Positions 1 to 13,800 are shown, counted from the stretch's first letter. The stretch: DNA of 64,000 bases from Nymphaea colorata (GCF_008831285.2 NW_022205124.1:1-64000), one strand, 5' to 3'. The notes: a model not told the origin generated them from the letters alone. Program-made: numbers and translations.

Positions 1-103
1 AACCCCAACCCCAACCCCAACCCCAACCCCAACCCCAACCCCAACCCCAACCCCAACCCCAACCCCAACCCCAACCCCAACCCCAACCCCAACCCCAACC
101 CCA
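1..103. repeat. C4A2 telomere
   Basis: About 17 uninterrupted copies of CCCCAA run from the first base to about position 103, then give way to unique sequence. The C-rich strand reads 5' to 3' inward, as expected at the left end of a linear chromosome. C4A2/G2T4 is the telomere of Tetrahymena- and Paramecium-like ciliates; hypotrichs use C4A4. The first gene starts only about 90 bp inside, so there is almost no subtelomere, as is usual for processed macronuclear chromosomes. Confidence 0.97.
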
Positions 104-191
104 TCACTCATCACAATATCAAGACATCCAGAGGTGGCATGGTTGCTTAACTCACTTTCCTTGTGTGCCACATTATAAGATATTAATCCCG

Positions 192-905
192 ATGGGCAAC
201 AATCCCAAAGCCAACGCCAAGACCACCACCAGCCAAGTGGTCCTCAAAGTCAAACACTAAAAAATCGTCGTCCACCACGCCTACAAAATGACCCTCGATA
301 TTGCCAGTCTCGAAACCTTCCCGCACGGCCTGGATGGACTCAGGCTCTGGTAAGCCGGAATCGTGCTTGCGCGCTACGTGGTCAACAACAATACTCTTTT
401 CAAGGGGAAGCGAGTGCTGTAGCTGGGGCTGGCGTGGGCATCGCTGGCATGGCAGTCAAGAAGTGGACGGAGTGCATCGACATAGAGGTGACTGACTATT
501 CCCCGCAGGTGCTCGACAACATCAAGCGAAACATGGAGCACAACAACGCCATTTGCCCAGTTTTCCCGCTCGACTGGAAGAAGCACGGCGTCCATACCAC
601 CCAATACGATATCATAATGGGCAGCGACATCGTCTACTTCGGTTGCCCCGTGGAGGACCTTTACCAAGTCTTCAAGGAGAACCTAAACTACAAGGGCGTC
701 GGCATCATCGTCATTCCTATTCGCAAAAATTACGCATAGCTTTCGCTAAGCAGGTCCAGAAGGAAATCTTCGATCTGTAGATTGAAAAATTGGACAAGGA
801 GCAATACTTCGAGAGTCCTCTCTAGAACGAAGCAGAGGGAAAGGAGAAATACCCCCTTTTGAAGGAATTGGGATTGAGGTGTACAAACTGACCAAGAAGG
901 TCTGA
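192..905 (+). CDS. METTL21/FAM86-type protein lysine methyltransferase
   Basis: Seven-beta-strand SAM-dependent methyltransferase of family 16 (EEF1AKMT/METTL21/FAM86), which methylates lysines on translation factors or chaperones. The sequence shows LWQAGIVLARYVVNN before motif I, motif I read as LQLGAGVGIAGM near 425-450, post-I TDYSP near 490, and the family hallmark IIMGSDIVYF near 610-640, followed by a KNY tail strand and a C-terminus ending LTKKV-TGA. TAA and TAG encode Gln. Three one-base deletions (in the G run near 427, near 737 and near 875) must be bridged; each looks like a missing homopolymer base. The length of about 238 codons is normal for the family. It is the first gene inside the telomere. 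The exact substrate cannot be told from sequence. Confidence 0.78.
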
Positions 906-943
906 TGGGCCTGATTGATATATAACAGTTATAATTCAAAAGG

Positions 944-3209
944 ATGGCCTGGTACGAGAAGGGGAAAGTTCCATAGTGGCGCAGCATCGTCGATCGAGGC
1001 TACTCCGCCGAGAGCCTGCTCGCCAATAAGGATCTGCTCCTGCAGGAGCTGCCCAAAGTGGAAGAATTGCAGGGATACGTAAAAGGCAATCGGAATGGGA
1101 TCGTCGACGATTTGCTTCAACTTTGCCTGCAACCGCCTCCAGAGGGAAGCTCGTACGATCGCAAATACAGCCACCCAACAAAGGCCATCGAACTGATGAC
1201 CAACGATTTCTTCTTCACCTCGCTATGTATGGACAAGCAACTCACCCAAAGATACGTACATTTGCTTTTCGCCCATTTCCTATCGGTTGATCCGCACACC
1301 GAGAATATCAATCTCTACCACGCGTACTTTTAGAGACTGGTGAGGATGCTGGTGGGGTGCAGAGCGGTGGATAAGTTGGACGTTGCTGCTTCCTTTGAGG
1401 AGGAGCAGGAGAAAAATAGCATCCTTGACAGATTGTACAAGCATTCGCATAAATTGTCGGTGACCTGCTCGCTGGAAATCATGCTAACGCTTGATTTTGT
1501 GGAACCGCTGGTCAGTATCTCATTGCAGTTCAAGAAAAGTATAGTGGAGCATGTCTTTGCAGTGATAAAAACTATGTTGCCAAAGATGCAGAGCCAGAGA
1601 AGACTGAAAATTGCCTACAAATCGTGAAATCTTTCTTCGAAAGGGGCATAAATTTCATGGCAGGCCGACGCAATTAGCCTGAAACTCCCCTAACAGCAGT
1701 AAAGGTATAGACATTTTTCGGGATTTACTCTATCTTCCAGCTCAATTTCCACTCACGTCAATCTCATCACATCGAACAGCGAAAGCGGGATAAAATAATG
1801 GCATTTGAGCTGTTGCAACTCAACCAAATCCTTCTTTCCCAGCCTAAGCCAAAAACAAGCAAATTCCCTCCGATTGGAGTCTCTCCCAAAGCCATTCACT
1901 GATCTCCTACATGCTTGGCAATAGGTCAGTATCGTGCATCCTGTCTTCATCGATTGGCTGACCATCACTTTTGCTGACATTGGGATCAACTAAGCGCAAA
2001 TTGATCTTTTGCGCAAAATGAAGGTCCTTGAATCTGTTATCAGTATGATGCTCAGCAATCGGAATAACAACATCCTAAACGCTAAGATATTCCACTTCCT
2101 CAAGATAATCTTCCATAACATCGCAGAGGGATAAGTAATTGCCTGCATGAAAGGCACAAAACTTTGCCAAATCCAATTCCGATTACCTTCAAGCTCTCCC
2201 CTACTTCTTAGATAATCTCACAGCGTTATAGCAAGCAGTGAAGCAATTCAGGACAATAAACTAGCCTCTCTTCGTTACTCTCTTTACCCTCTTCAAGATC
2301 ATTAGCCAGTATTGCCGAAACATAGATTCTATCTTCAACTTGTACGCCCATGTGCAGGTGTGCCAGACGAGCAAAGCAGCCATTTCGAGGGTGATTTAGT
2401 TCCAGCGGCAGGAGCAATGCTTCATGGTGTTTTAGAGAGAAATCGGGAAGGATTTAGGCAGGTTTTACTCTGATGATATGTTCATCAACCAAAAACCCAT
2501 AGAATTCACTGTCAAACCGCTACCCACCCCTATCCTCAAAGAAAATCAGGTATTAAATATGACTTCTCCATTCTAAGCGCAATCCATCATCAAGATACAG
2601 CCTCCCTCGCCTTCATCATCAACAGCATTACCCACAATATCAGCTCCACTGACTCCTCTCCATCCATCCTTACCTCAGTAGGAAAAAAAGAAAGAAATTA
2701 CCATCACTTATCAAAGCAAGTCATAGCCTACAATTCCTCTTCCCATCTAAACCACTCAATAAGCGCCCCCGAGCATCACTCTTCCGATCATCTCTCAAGA
2801 ATAAAACGAATAGATACCTCCTTACCATCAGGCAAAACTTCCACAAATAACTTTGGCTCTTTCATGAGGGAAAAGCTCAGAGAAGTGTAAGACAACCTAC
2901 CTATACGAAAATCAAAATCTAAGACTCCTACGAAGATTAAGAACTAACTGAAGAAAGCCAAGAACAAATGGTCTCCAATGATGAGCCATAGCAAGAGGAT
3001 AGATCCCCATTCAGTTCCTAGATAAAAGAAAGGCCTTCTAAATCGATGAGTTCTCCCAAACTCACAAAGGCCCTCATCAAGTGCAAAACGACAAGATCGC
3101 GCTTATAAAGATAAACAAAAGCAAGGCTCCACCTGTAGCCAAGGAAAGAATGATAACCTCGCAGCGTGATGGCCGCCTGTTGGGGTGGTTGACCGCCCTC
3201 CGTGCATGA
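944..3209 (+). CDS. SAPS-domain protein, PP6 phosphatase regulatory subunit-like
   Basis: The first 227 codons (944-1627) are open and begin MAWYEKGKVPQWRSIVD. They resemble the N-terminus of SIT4-associated/PP6R proteins: a short Trp-containing start, then helices with LLANKDLLLQELPKVEEL, and a stretch of ARM/HEAT-like amphipathic helices. Coding continues in shifted frames through 1640-1885, 1886-2180 and 2187-2863 (helices such as IFHFLKIIFHNIAEGQ and ALPYFLDNLTALQQAVKQF). A low-complexity Pro/Ser/Gln tail runs to TGA at 3209. SAPS proteins tether a PP6-type catalytic subunit to substrates. Helical architecture and N-terminus support the call; no catalytic motif exists to confirm it. The breaks near 1610, 1885, 2180 and 2860-3080 look like one-base deletions or tiny introns. 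It ends 59 bp from the convergent neighbour. Confidence 0.5.
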
Positions 3210-3268
3210 GCTTGATCATAGTATATGCAATTATGTGTTAATTACATGAATAAAACGATCAAAATCAA

Positions 3269-6200
3269 TCAGGCATCCTCGCCAGCTCCTGCGATGGACT
3301 GTTCGGCCACGCTTTCGTTGAGACTGGAGGTCGCGCTAGAGGTAATGGATCCCATGGTGTCTCTCATCATGTCCATGCGCACCTATCTGCCATCGTCGAC
3401 CACGTTAAACACATCCTCCATGAACCTTCCGTCAAAGATCTCCTGCACTCTCACCTTGCCCTCTATGGCTCTATACGCTACCATCTGCTCGTAGGAGGAA
3501 AGGCGGTGAGCCTTTGCGTAGTTGCGCATTTTCTAGATGGTGTATTCGCGTGGATTGGGATTGGCTATCTTCTTGAAGAAGATGTCTGCAGCTTGACTGG
3601 CGGCTGGATGCTAGAGGCTATTTTTTTGGCGAGGGCGTCGCGGGTGCGGTAGAGAGTCAGGTACAGTTCTGAAATGTCGATGTCGCGGCTGATCCTGTTC
3701 TGGACTAGGGTGACAACGCGCAGGGATTCATTGAAATTGTAATTTCCAGTGAACCTGCCAAGGGGATTGAGGATGAAAGCTTCCAGGACGCTAGCTTCTG
3801 ACATGTCATTCATTTTCTGTATATTTTTCCTCTCTGAGGTGGACTTCCTGAGTTTCATCTTCACTTTTTCCTTAGTTTCCTTGATGCGTCGCTTGTCGAA
3901 GAGGTAAATTTCCTTTCCTATCTCATACCTCATTTTGTAGTTGTTGAAGGGGCGGATGAAGATGGCGATGATGAAGAAGAAAAAGGCAATGACGCCGCCT
4001 ATTATGCCGAAGACCTCGTAGAACTTGGGAGCTGTGATGGTATAACTGTGCACCTTTTGAGTATAGGAGAAAGAAATATTGAACCAGAGACCAGATGTTG
4101 GCTGACCGTAGTACTCGTATCCCAACCATTAGGAATTGTACGGCTAGAGTCGGTAGCTTAGGATGTTCAGAGGAGCGTTTTGACCATCACGGTTGTCGTC
4201 GTATGTTACGTTAGTCTTGGAGAATGTGATATTGGTCTAGAATGGAGTGAGTGTCCTCAGTCCAGAGAAGAGAACGGACTATATTTAGTACTACACAGCT
4301 CGGGATATTGAGTTTTGCCTTGGAGAAGAGAAATGAAGCATGGGATAAGTCGTATTTAGCAGCTTGGTCAGATTTGAAAGCCCAGAAGCGTTTCCTACCT
4401 TGTTGTAGATTGACACTTTGAATGTGCTGAACGTTTGGCTCTAAGGGAAGCCGTATATCTGCAGAGTCAAACCGTCAGGAACACAGTAGGCTCTGTTTAG
4501 GCCCGTGAAGTAACTGCTGTCGACGTTGGAGGGAATCCACGATTAGATATAACCGGCCTGGCAAGGGACAAGGTCGGTTGTGGTGATGCTTGGCACCACA
4601 GTACTATTCACTCTTGTGTATCGTTGCTGCAGGAGCGATACTCCAACGTAGGGAAGGTAGGCAGAAGGGTCTATGGCCTGAAGCGAAGCAGCGTCCATGA
4701 AGCTGACGGCCAATTTGAAGTTGCTTCCTGTGTTCAGAGTGATACCAGTGCTGTTCAATTCACCGTCCATGGAAAGGTCGTAGCTTGTGGTGACTCCGTC
4801 GTTGTTGAGGTAGAGCGCCAACTGGTAGACAATCACCAAGATGGTGAAGAGGAGCATGAGGAAACAGCAGAGCCGCCTGTGACCGAAGTAAAGTATCTCT
4901 GTCCGCGGAAAGAGAAGGAGGGAAGCTCCTCAAAGAGGTCAAAGTAGTTGGTAGGAGTGCATTCGCTTGCATCGATTATGTTATCTCTTTCCCCCTCATG
5001 CTAAACATTCAGTTTCTATTTCGCCAGCTCGTCATCATTGAAGATCGGATTGTCCTCACCCCTGATGAACTTCTCCAGCTCCACCTAATTCCCCACCTGG
5101 TTCGACTCGTTTCCCCTCCTTTACTAATGGTCAATCATCATCGAAGAGTCAGCCAGTCCCGATGATGTGCTTTTCAATGAAGGCTTCCCCACTGTTACGT
5201 GGTCATCCGCAAAGATCTTCTATCTGAAGTAGAGAAGAGAGAAGTTTTTGGCCTGCAGGGACGAGAAGAAGCAGATGAAAGCCTAAAGCAGTTGTCTGCG
5301 TACTTCAACAGACCGATATGGGTGAGCGTGTCTTCCATTTTATCATCAACCGCCTTCATTCGGTCAGTATCCCTCCTGATGTCCATGCAGCGAGGCAACG
5401 CCCGTCGATGTATCCTAAAATAGCCAATATCTTCTTAAGCACACTCGCATCGTAGCCTTCCTCATCGTATATGAGCTTAGCGACGTGGGCATTGAAGTTG
5501 AACCGGTTGTAGAGTCCAGCAATGAGATGGACAATCGCATACCAGAAGACAAAGACGCCGCCAATGATGCCTAAGATCCAATCTGCCTTCTTTTGCGTGA
5601 TCTTGTAGTCGGTTGCTGCCTGGTTCAGCCGAACTCTGAAGGTGTATGAAGGCTGGCTGGCAAAAGCAGCTTTCACGTTGGTTCGCTTGGTATTGTATCC
5701 CACGTTGATGTTGCTATCTTGGAGGATAGGCGCCTTGTGGTAAAAACTGCTGCTAGTATCGTCGTACAGCCGGACCAAGTTGGCAAAAGCTGTCTACTAT
5801 AAGGCCATGTTGGCGTTCATGTTGACGAAACCGATGTTGAGATAGGGGACGAGGAAAACTTCAGTTACTAGGGATTTGGAGTATGGATCTAGTCTTGATG
5901 CTGGGAGGATGAAGAGAAGGGGATTTTTAGTGACTGCACTCACGAAATTAGTATTAGTCTATAATATGCTATTGCTGCAGTAGCTGGAGTGCTCGAGCAG
6001 TAAGTGCTAAAGGTGAAACCGAAATGGGCGTTGCCTGTGCCGTCGATTGAGACTGGCACTCCATGGGGCATTCTGAAACAGTTGGTCAAGACTAGCCCAT
6101 TCTTGATGAACTTGACGTTGGCTTGAAGACTGAGAACGGGGTCAGTGCTGGTCAATTGCACGGGAGTGTATTGCTGGGTCACTCCGTTGCTGGTGGTGAA

Positions 6201-8721
6201 GAAATTGAAAGCGGCCTGCTTACTCACTCCCAAGAAGTATCCAGGAGTGTTTATGCACAGAATGGCGTTAAAATCGTTGTCGGTATACCTGGTGAAGGAA
6301 ACCTTGCTGATGGGAGGTAGTTTTATTATGTGAGAAACTGTGCGTGGCCCATATTGGCCATCGTGAGTGCGAAAGTGAATATGGACAGGATTACAATAAG
6401 GATTGTGAGGCCCAGTCCGCAGCAGTGGTACTTTCTGAGTTGTCCATGAGGGTGACTCGCACCTAAAAGGGATCGATTGCTCTGAAAAACTTAGAAACTG
6501 CTTCCTTGCATCTTTTTGCACATTTTTTTATCTTGACCTGGTAGTGTCCTTCCCACTTGTCCAGTTCCTCCAGTTCCATCATATCGGGGAAGCTGTGATG
6601 CTTATCTTCCCGCATGGCTAGGAAGGTGGGGTTGTTTTCGAGCACATTCATAACTTTTTCGTCCTTGGTGGTGCGGATGAAGGTCAATTGCTATGATGTC
6701 AGGTTGAACTTCTCATCGCGAAGGGAGTGGGCTTGAGTGGGCAGCTATGGATGGTCAGATGAAAGAGAGATATCGGGTGGCAGATTAGGCGGCTGCTGGT
6801 TGAGGTTGTATTGGTTGAGTTGCTATTGAGTGCCGATTATGATGATCTGGTTGGGAGCAGCGTTGACCAGGATTTGGTTTTGGGCAGGATAAATGACAGG
6901 CCAGGGATGCTCTGAGGTTGGTGATATTGTTAGGGAATCACAGGTGGCGGCTGCTATATCTTTGGCTATGGATGGTGCTCATATGATGGAACTTCTTCCT
7001 TTTTTTCTTATGGTTCGATTTCATCAAATCCTAATAAGCCCAATCCTGAAGCAGGCTGCTATATTTTTTCTTTCTTTTCCTCCTCATCATCCGCTTTCCT
7101 TCTCTTAGAGGGTGATTAGTCTCTTCCAATCCTTCTTCTCTCGATATATCTACTTCAAGAGGAACATCCTGCTTCATTTCTGTTTTCTTGATTGGTTTTC
7201 GTTCATTATTCTGCGATTCTGAGTGTGATTCCGATTCTATTTCTTCTGACCGTTCCTATCTCTCTTCTTTTCTGTAGCTTCTCTGTATGATTTGGATATT
7301 GGCGTTGCTTTCATCATGCAGTTGCGCATAGTTTTGCTGCTGCTGCTGCTGTGGACGCTACGACTGTTTTTTTGGCTATCGCGATTAAGAGTGGTCCTAG
7401 TGATCCTCCTACTCGTCGTTGACAGATGTCTCGTGCTCGTTTATCTGGTCGATTTGGGGAAGATCGATCACCTTAGTATCGTGGTGCTCTGGCAGTATCC
7501 CCAATTTTTTAAGATTCCTCTGCGTGACCTTGATCTTCTTGATCAAAAGAGTAATGTCATTATGCCTCTAAGACTCCTCCAGCAGCTTCTCGTACTTCTC
7601 CACCCCGCACAACGGCACCAACCGCCTCAACATATAATAAGCGGGGATTTTGACGGGGATCAGCTCTTCTTCCGACCTGGGGTAATCTGAAGTAATCTTC
7701 TGGAGCAGAAGCTGGTTGGCCAATTCAAATTTTTGCATATTTCGGTTGTAGAAGTTGAATACCACCCAGAAGATGACGTAGAATAGGAAAATCCCGCCCC
7801 CGATGATGCCCAAAAGCCAGTCCAGCTTCTTGTAGAACCGAACTGCAATCTCCAAGTTGTTGACCACTTGGAAGTTTTAATACACTCCGTTTCTGGCAAT
7901 CTCCGTAACATCCAACGCAGTGACTCCCTGGTACTTCCCAGCGTAGCTCATCACGGTCACGTTTCTGTTGTTTCGCCAGGGCATGATGGAATCGTCCATG
8001 AGGGTGGTCCTCAGGCCGGCGTATATGGTGAAGACTGCTCCGTAGCTATCGGAGGCGACGTTGGTCTGCGTTGAGTAGGCCCTGTGCAATTGAAATTCAC
8101 TTTTCCTTCAGGAGTGACCACCTTTGAGGTGAAGTAGAATTATACGTACCAGTCTGTGATGAAATTGGCGAGGTCGATATCGGCCTGGCTGGGGGTAAAA
8201 ACGGTCGTAAGAAGGGGATTCGATGAGTACTAGGGATAGATGACCAGAGAAAGGGTGGAATAAGCTCCCAGGGAATACGCAATATCGAATTCCACATAAT
8301 CTGGGATCATAAGGCAATCCTAAAGGACCACGCCGTTGATGTCCCCTGCAAAGTAGTGCCTGTCACAGGGTTGCAAGGGCTATCTATACGTAGCGGTAAG
8401 GTTGTCATAGTAGAGAAAGGCCTGATAGGTGCTCAAGATCTTCGCGTGGTCGTACAAGCTTCCGTTTTGCTTGCTGCGGATGGCGATGGCCAATTTGAAA
8501 TCGTCTTTGGAGTAGAAGGGCACGAAGAAGTTGCTCATGGTTTGGTACATTGATTGGTAGTAGTTTCCTGAGAGGTAGGATCTGATGGCTGGGATGAAGA
8601 TGACCAGGCAGAGGATGACCAAGCCGACCGAACCAATGCAGCCCAGCCAGGAGGTGCGCTTGCCCTTCAGCGGCGGTTGGGATACCGCGTCCAGGTTGGG
8701 CAGGATTGAATATGAGGACAT
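3269..8721 (-). CDS. Three-module ciliate membrane protein (two TM helices per module)
   Basis: Three copies of one architecture lie in tandem. Each has a short cytoplasmic lead (pattern D-x-F...G), a first TM helix, a beta-rich Asn/Thr/Ser-rich outer domain, a second TM helix with the motif GIIGG, and a charged cytoplasmic tail. First helices lie near 8571-8631, 6352-6412 and 4807-4857; second helices near 7747-7819, 5508-5574 and 3945-4008. The family is a large uncharacterised ciliate group of putative transmembrane proteins. Between modules I find no TGA in the coding path: a Gln/Pro-rich linker (about 6690-7120) and an acidic linker (about 4900-5300) read through without a credible start. 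I therefore annotate one gene of about 1,800 codons. Three separate genes with almost no spacer remain possible because several one-base deletions interrupt the frames. Start is ATG at 8719-8721; stop is TGA at 3269-3271. The ligand is unknown. Confidence 0.62.
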
Positions 8722-9263
8722 TAGTTTAATTTTTTGTTGTTATATATTCGCTTCCATTTGAGCAGAACATCGATACGGTAGACGGAAGGGGCAGGATGGA
8801 GTGAGATGGAGTGAAAAGGAAGATGGGAATGTTTTTAAGGTGGACAGTGGGGAGGATGGAACAGATAATTCAAAAAAAGGTAAAAGCGTGAAATATTATT
8901 AATGTTATTATGGATGGAGAGAGTGTATTATGGATAAATTGACGTGATGATCTATTGATTAGGAAGTAAGGCTATACTTCCTGCTTTACTTGCATGCTTA
9001 TATGACATTTTATTATTTTTTAATAATTAGCAACAATTATGGAGTTTTTCTCATTTTCCAACAATCCTTCCCCTTAAAGCTTCCCCCAATACAATCAGCC
9101 CATCATTCAAATCCTAATTATAAACTATTTTTTCATCATGTGCGTTTTCGATCAATTATAATTCCTCATCTTCCACATTTATAACCGATGATACGATGAT
9201 ACGAGTCCGATGGCGGCGGGCAAGCCCAAGCAGGAGATTAGTACATACAGATGGGAAAACAGA
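8722..9263. other. AT-rich intergenic region upstream of the three-module gene
   Basis: About 540 bp between the start of the three-module membrane protein gene and the stop of the next minus-strand gene. It is clearly more AT-rich than its flanks and no frame shows coding character. It should hold the promoter of the membrane protein gene and the 3' end of its neighbour. I see no repeat or RNA gene in it. Confidence 0.6.
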
Positions 9264-10594
9264 TCACTGTCTGGGATGCATATTGATGAAGCTTTCATTC
9301 ACCTTCCTGCCGTAGTTGGCCAAACGCTTATTCCACCCCCTCACCTTACTCTTCTCCTCCACGTTCCCGTCCTTCATCTCAACAGAAACCGAAAGGTGCC
9401 GCTCTCCGTCCTCCTCCTAGAACAACTGCTCCACGTTACGCAGAAGACTGCTGCCAGCGTCCAGAGAAGTCATCGTATCGGCCTGGTTCTAAAAACATAT
9501 CTCGGAGATCTTGGCCTGACCGAGCAGGTTCTCCCGCGTGGCCTATAAACGGTGCAGAGAAGTGAAGCAGAAGTTGTTGTCGCTGCCCTTGCGGCATTTA
9601 TCAGTACGGACCAGGTTGACCCTGCGAGGAGAACGCGTCTAAGAGGTCTTCTTCAGACTGATGCTTTCCGGCTTCTAGGGAGAAGGCGAGGGCGAAGGAG
9701 GTGCAGGAAGCGGTTGCCTTCGGCAGGTACGTTGATTCCTAAAGAAAGTCTGATGTTGGCATTGGGTTGTGGCTGGAGTGCAGAGGGGCTGAGGAACTTG
9801 GGGACTCTTTTGAGTTAATTTTTGGGGGATTGGGGACGGTTGAGTGCGTCCCTGCCCCTGGTGATGATTCTTTTGTCGATTTTAATTTTGTGTTTTTCTA
9901 TGAAGGAATCGATATATTTGAGCAGCTGCAGGAAAGTGGCCTGCGCTGTCACTCCCTCGTAGAACTGACGATACCCCGCCGAGTCCATTTTCCACTCCGA
10001 AAAGGTGTCCAACAATCGACCCACCACCCGCTCCTCTTCCTTCTCCCGAGTCTATCTTGGATTTCGGTGAAGAGGCCTACAGTGCCACACCTTCACACGA
10101 CCGTCCGCACAGACCCGCACCATCTAGTCCTTGACGTCAAAATAGCCGAAACAGCAATGCAATTGCTCGAAACCGTAAGCGGCCTCCTTGAGAGAGTATA
10201 AATGCTGGGATAGGGGAAGCGGCATGAGGGAGGATAGGGGCACTGATGGCTCTGTTTCGACTCTTAGGGAAACTGCGTCTTCGGGAGAGTAGGGAGAGCG
10301 CGGGGGGCGAGCGGGGAAGGCGGCGGGCGGGAGATAGGTTTCACCGCGGCGCAACTGTATCCCTGTGCATATCGCAGCCAATAGTGGCTGATTGGTACGT
10401 GCACGCCATGCATACACCCCCAGTTGATACTCGACCTCTGCGAGAGTGACGGTCAGCAGGTCGCCCTCGGGCGCTCTCCTCTCTTCCGCCCTCTTGAGCA
10501 ATCCTGGCATCGGTGCTTTCCCCTTTATTTTTTGATTTTGGTCATAGTGGCCAATCTCCCTTCCGGCGCGCACTCCTCTTTGAGAATCTACCAT
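9264..10594 (-). CDS. Hypothetical protein, about 440 codons
   Basis: The gene begins ATG at 10592-10594 (MVDSQRGVRAGREIGHYDQ) and stays open to about 9740, using TAG for Gln twice. After one-base shifts it resumes with ATRENLLGQAKISEICFQNQ near 9480-9545 and ends at TGA 9264-9266 after KVNESFINMHPRQ. The middle has a Cys-containing segment (EQLHCCFGYFDVKDQMVRVC) and a helix FLQLLKYIDSFIEKHKIKIDKR. An Arg/Pro/Ser-rich linker joins them. I do not recognise a family. Upstream lies a 248-bp gap to the divergent LRR gene. Confidence 0.5.
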
Positions 10595-10842
10595 AAATGA
10601 TGATGATACTTCAAGTAATTTATTCTTATGTTAATCTTTCATGCTTCAAAATATTATAATATAATTTCACTATCAAAACAATTTATTCCTTACCCTTGCC
10701 CAATTTCTACCTGTTTTATTGTATCCTCGCAGATGAACCACCAGACCCCCCGAGGAATACTTTTTATCTATGTTTGATGATCAATATCATTTAGATTTTA
10801 ATTTGGGCATTAGAAACGGGGATTTTATATAGAGATTTTCCG

Positions 10843-13800
10843 ATGGATGACCATAATCAAGAAGATTCGGCCCTTTGCGAACGGATGGGCGAAAGAAACG
10901 AATGGGATTGTTTTTTACCCATTAGCGTGAATCAACTAAGGATGAATCATTTTCATTTTATTTGACGAGCTTGAATATCAATCACACATCGCAATCCTTC
11001 CCTCCTGGCAGGCACCAGCTCCCATCTTCCATCGTCCTTTTTCATTCGTCGGAGAATATACGATCGAGTGGTAACCGGCTATCCGATTCCCACGCATTCT
11101 GATATAATTGTGATGTAGGAGTTCCTCCCCCTGTAGGCCCTCAGCAACAGCTTCAAGGCAGAGATAAGGAAGCTCACCTTCAAGAGCAAGGACGATCGCA
11201 CCGCCATCTACGCAGCGCATACCTCCTTTGGAGATATGACCCTCATCGTGGAAAATTTACATCATCAACCAACATCACCCATACACATAATCAAAAGGAA
11301 TAACTCATGGCCAAGCAGCAACTGGCTACTCCTCTAGTCTACGAGCAGCAACTAGTCCGAGTGAGATAAGATTACTCCATCTGTCTCACTCTCTGCTAGC
11401 CTATCGCCATATGCCGTCCGCAAGATCTGCGCTTGCTGCGTGCCTAGTCCCTATTCGAAGGCTGGTCCGCGGCGCCTTCAGAGCGTCCCTCATGGGCATG
11501 TCATACTAACTGTAATGCTTGAAGTTGGACCGACTGATGGTGTCGCAGCACAACTCCAGTTTCTTTATGGATTTCACCAGGCTCGGCCCGGCGGAGCTCA
11601 AACCAGAAGAGGAACTGTAGATATTCAAAATGGCCCTGTGCGCCCTCATCCTCAAAACAAGAGCGTAGCCCATGCAGTAGGTCTTATTCATCTGCGAATC
11701 TCCCTTCGTTTTCAATCTGACCGCATCTCGCAATCCGCCTCATGGTTGACTTGGCGATGATGTTCAACTTGCTCCTCCACGACAAGGTAACAGTTGTCAC
11801 AGAATCAAGGACCAAGATCCTCCCCATCAATAAATTGTCAGGATCGTTTCGGATCCAGCATGAGGGAACCACCTACCCGCCCTTCCTCTTCAAGGATGGG
11901 TTCAGATTGGACGGGATCACCGAACTCACGCTCGACTAGCTCAAGGCCCACTTCTTCTAAGACAAAATGGTCTACTACATGACCAAGGAGAAGTACATGT
12001 GCGCCCGCAAGGAACCCACAGCGTAATTTCCGCAATATAAAGCCGATAGTAGTGGAACAGCAGGATCGACTCGTAGGACCTAATCTACGTGCGTCCGGAG
12101 ATAAGCAAAGTATAGTTCATCAACTTCCTGATCGGCTACGTGAGGTTCATCGATCCTGTCCTCCACGAGATCACCTTCCACGCCGACGAAAACGCCCTCT
12201 AGCTAGGCTTCACCAACAAGCTGGGCAAGACCAGGAGCATTGCCATAAAATTCCACCCCAAATATGTAGTAAAGGATGAAGAACTATCGATGATCATCGA
12301 GAAGTCGAAACTAAAGAATGCGTCAGTATCGCTATAACGGATGGCCTTTGGGGATAGTTTTCTCATCTTTCTCGCCAACTGTGATAAAATGGTGCAAGTA
12401 AGAGCCTTCAACATCTCTCACTGCGCCAAGATAACATAATCAGGCGTTAGTCTACTCCTTGCCTCACCCTTCTGCAAAAAATTATAAATCTTAAAGGTGA
12501 ACGGCCTTCCCCTACCTGATTTTTAAGCCATGAAATGCAGGCCCCAACTCAAGGAATTATACGTGAACGATTGTCTGCCAGTGTAGGAAGGAGAGGAAGT
12601 ATATGTTGGAGGATTGGTGATATAGCGATTGGAAGCTATCGGAATGCAAGTCCATTTCAAATTCCCATAACGATACACCACCTCATCCTCTCCCAGTAAG
12701 TATCTGTGGAAAACTTGAAAATACTGAAAAATTTGCCTTTGATCTCATTGAAAATCAAACTAGTATAGCAGAAGAAAACAATCAGCTCTTTCTTGACTAG
12801 CATAAACAACTTGTATAGTAAGGATAATCCCATACGCGCATTTAGCGAAGGAAGCTGCCACAAGACATTGAGATCCTTAGATATAGCCATTCAACAGTAA
12901 AGCTGAAGGATCTAAAGCCATTCTCCTACTGTAATGCCTTAGACTTTGATCTGCTAGGGAATGGATAGGGATAAGTTCACTGATCTCACACTTCCCCACC
13001 ACATACTGAGTCTTTCACTCAAGGGATCGAAAGTGAATGCATAAATCGTGCAGGAAATGACCCATAAGATCAATTTCTTATCAGATTGTCCCTCCTGCAA
13101 ACTGAAGTCACTGAAAAGACTTTGGAAGCAGCCATAAAGGGGAAAAAGTATATCAGTTTGCTTTAAGTGGGGGAAGAACAAGTGGACCTTAAGTTTTTCA
13201 ACAAAAAGACATGCATATAGGGACTATAAGTGCATCTACACAAATAGTTAGGGACGATAACTAAGCCATCCTAAATTCCTTACTCTACAGGCAGCTTTCA
13301 GTCTGCAAGGAGCTGAACCTCCGCTGTTAGGCCAAGCTATAAGGCCGCCTTACGCGTAAGTGCATAGATTTATCTCCTTCTATCACGACAGTCTGCGTGC
13401 AATGGTCAGCGAACTTACCCTCAACATCAACTCCATTTCTATCTTCCGGCTGCTTCCTCTCAGGATCAACAGGGAAAGCAGTGGATAAAACTTCACAGTG
13501 GTCAACAACAGGGCCTCTCCTCATCGCGTGAAGATAAACGCAAGGACTTTCCTTGCCCAGTAGTACCGCCTGCCCTGATGTAAGAACACTTAAATATGTA
13601 ATTTTTCAATGTTTCTCTTCACAAGGTTCTGCAGTTGCATCCGTAGTCTCTGCTCGAGGTAAGCATCCGGAATAATCGGCTACTGACATCCAACGCCATC
13701 ACTCTCCTTCGCAAATACGCAGGGAACAAATTGCTTCCCTCGATTTCAGGAATTGCCTCTTCTCGTATTCGGAGGTGCAGCAGGAATTGTATGAGTTTCT

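Noticed and set aside
192-905. Subtelomeric pseudogene
   Set aside because: All methyltransferase motifs are intact, and the three frame breaks have the same character as those in essential genes elsewhere.
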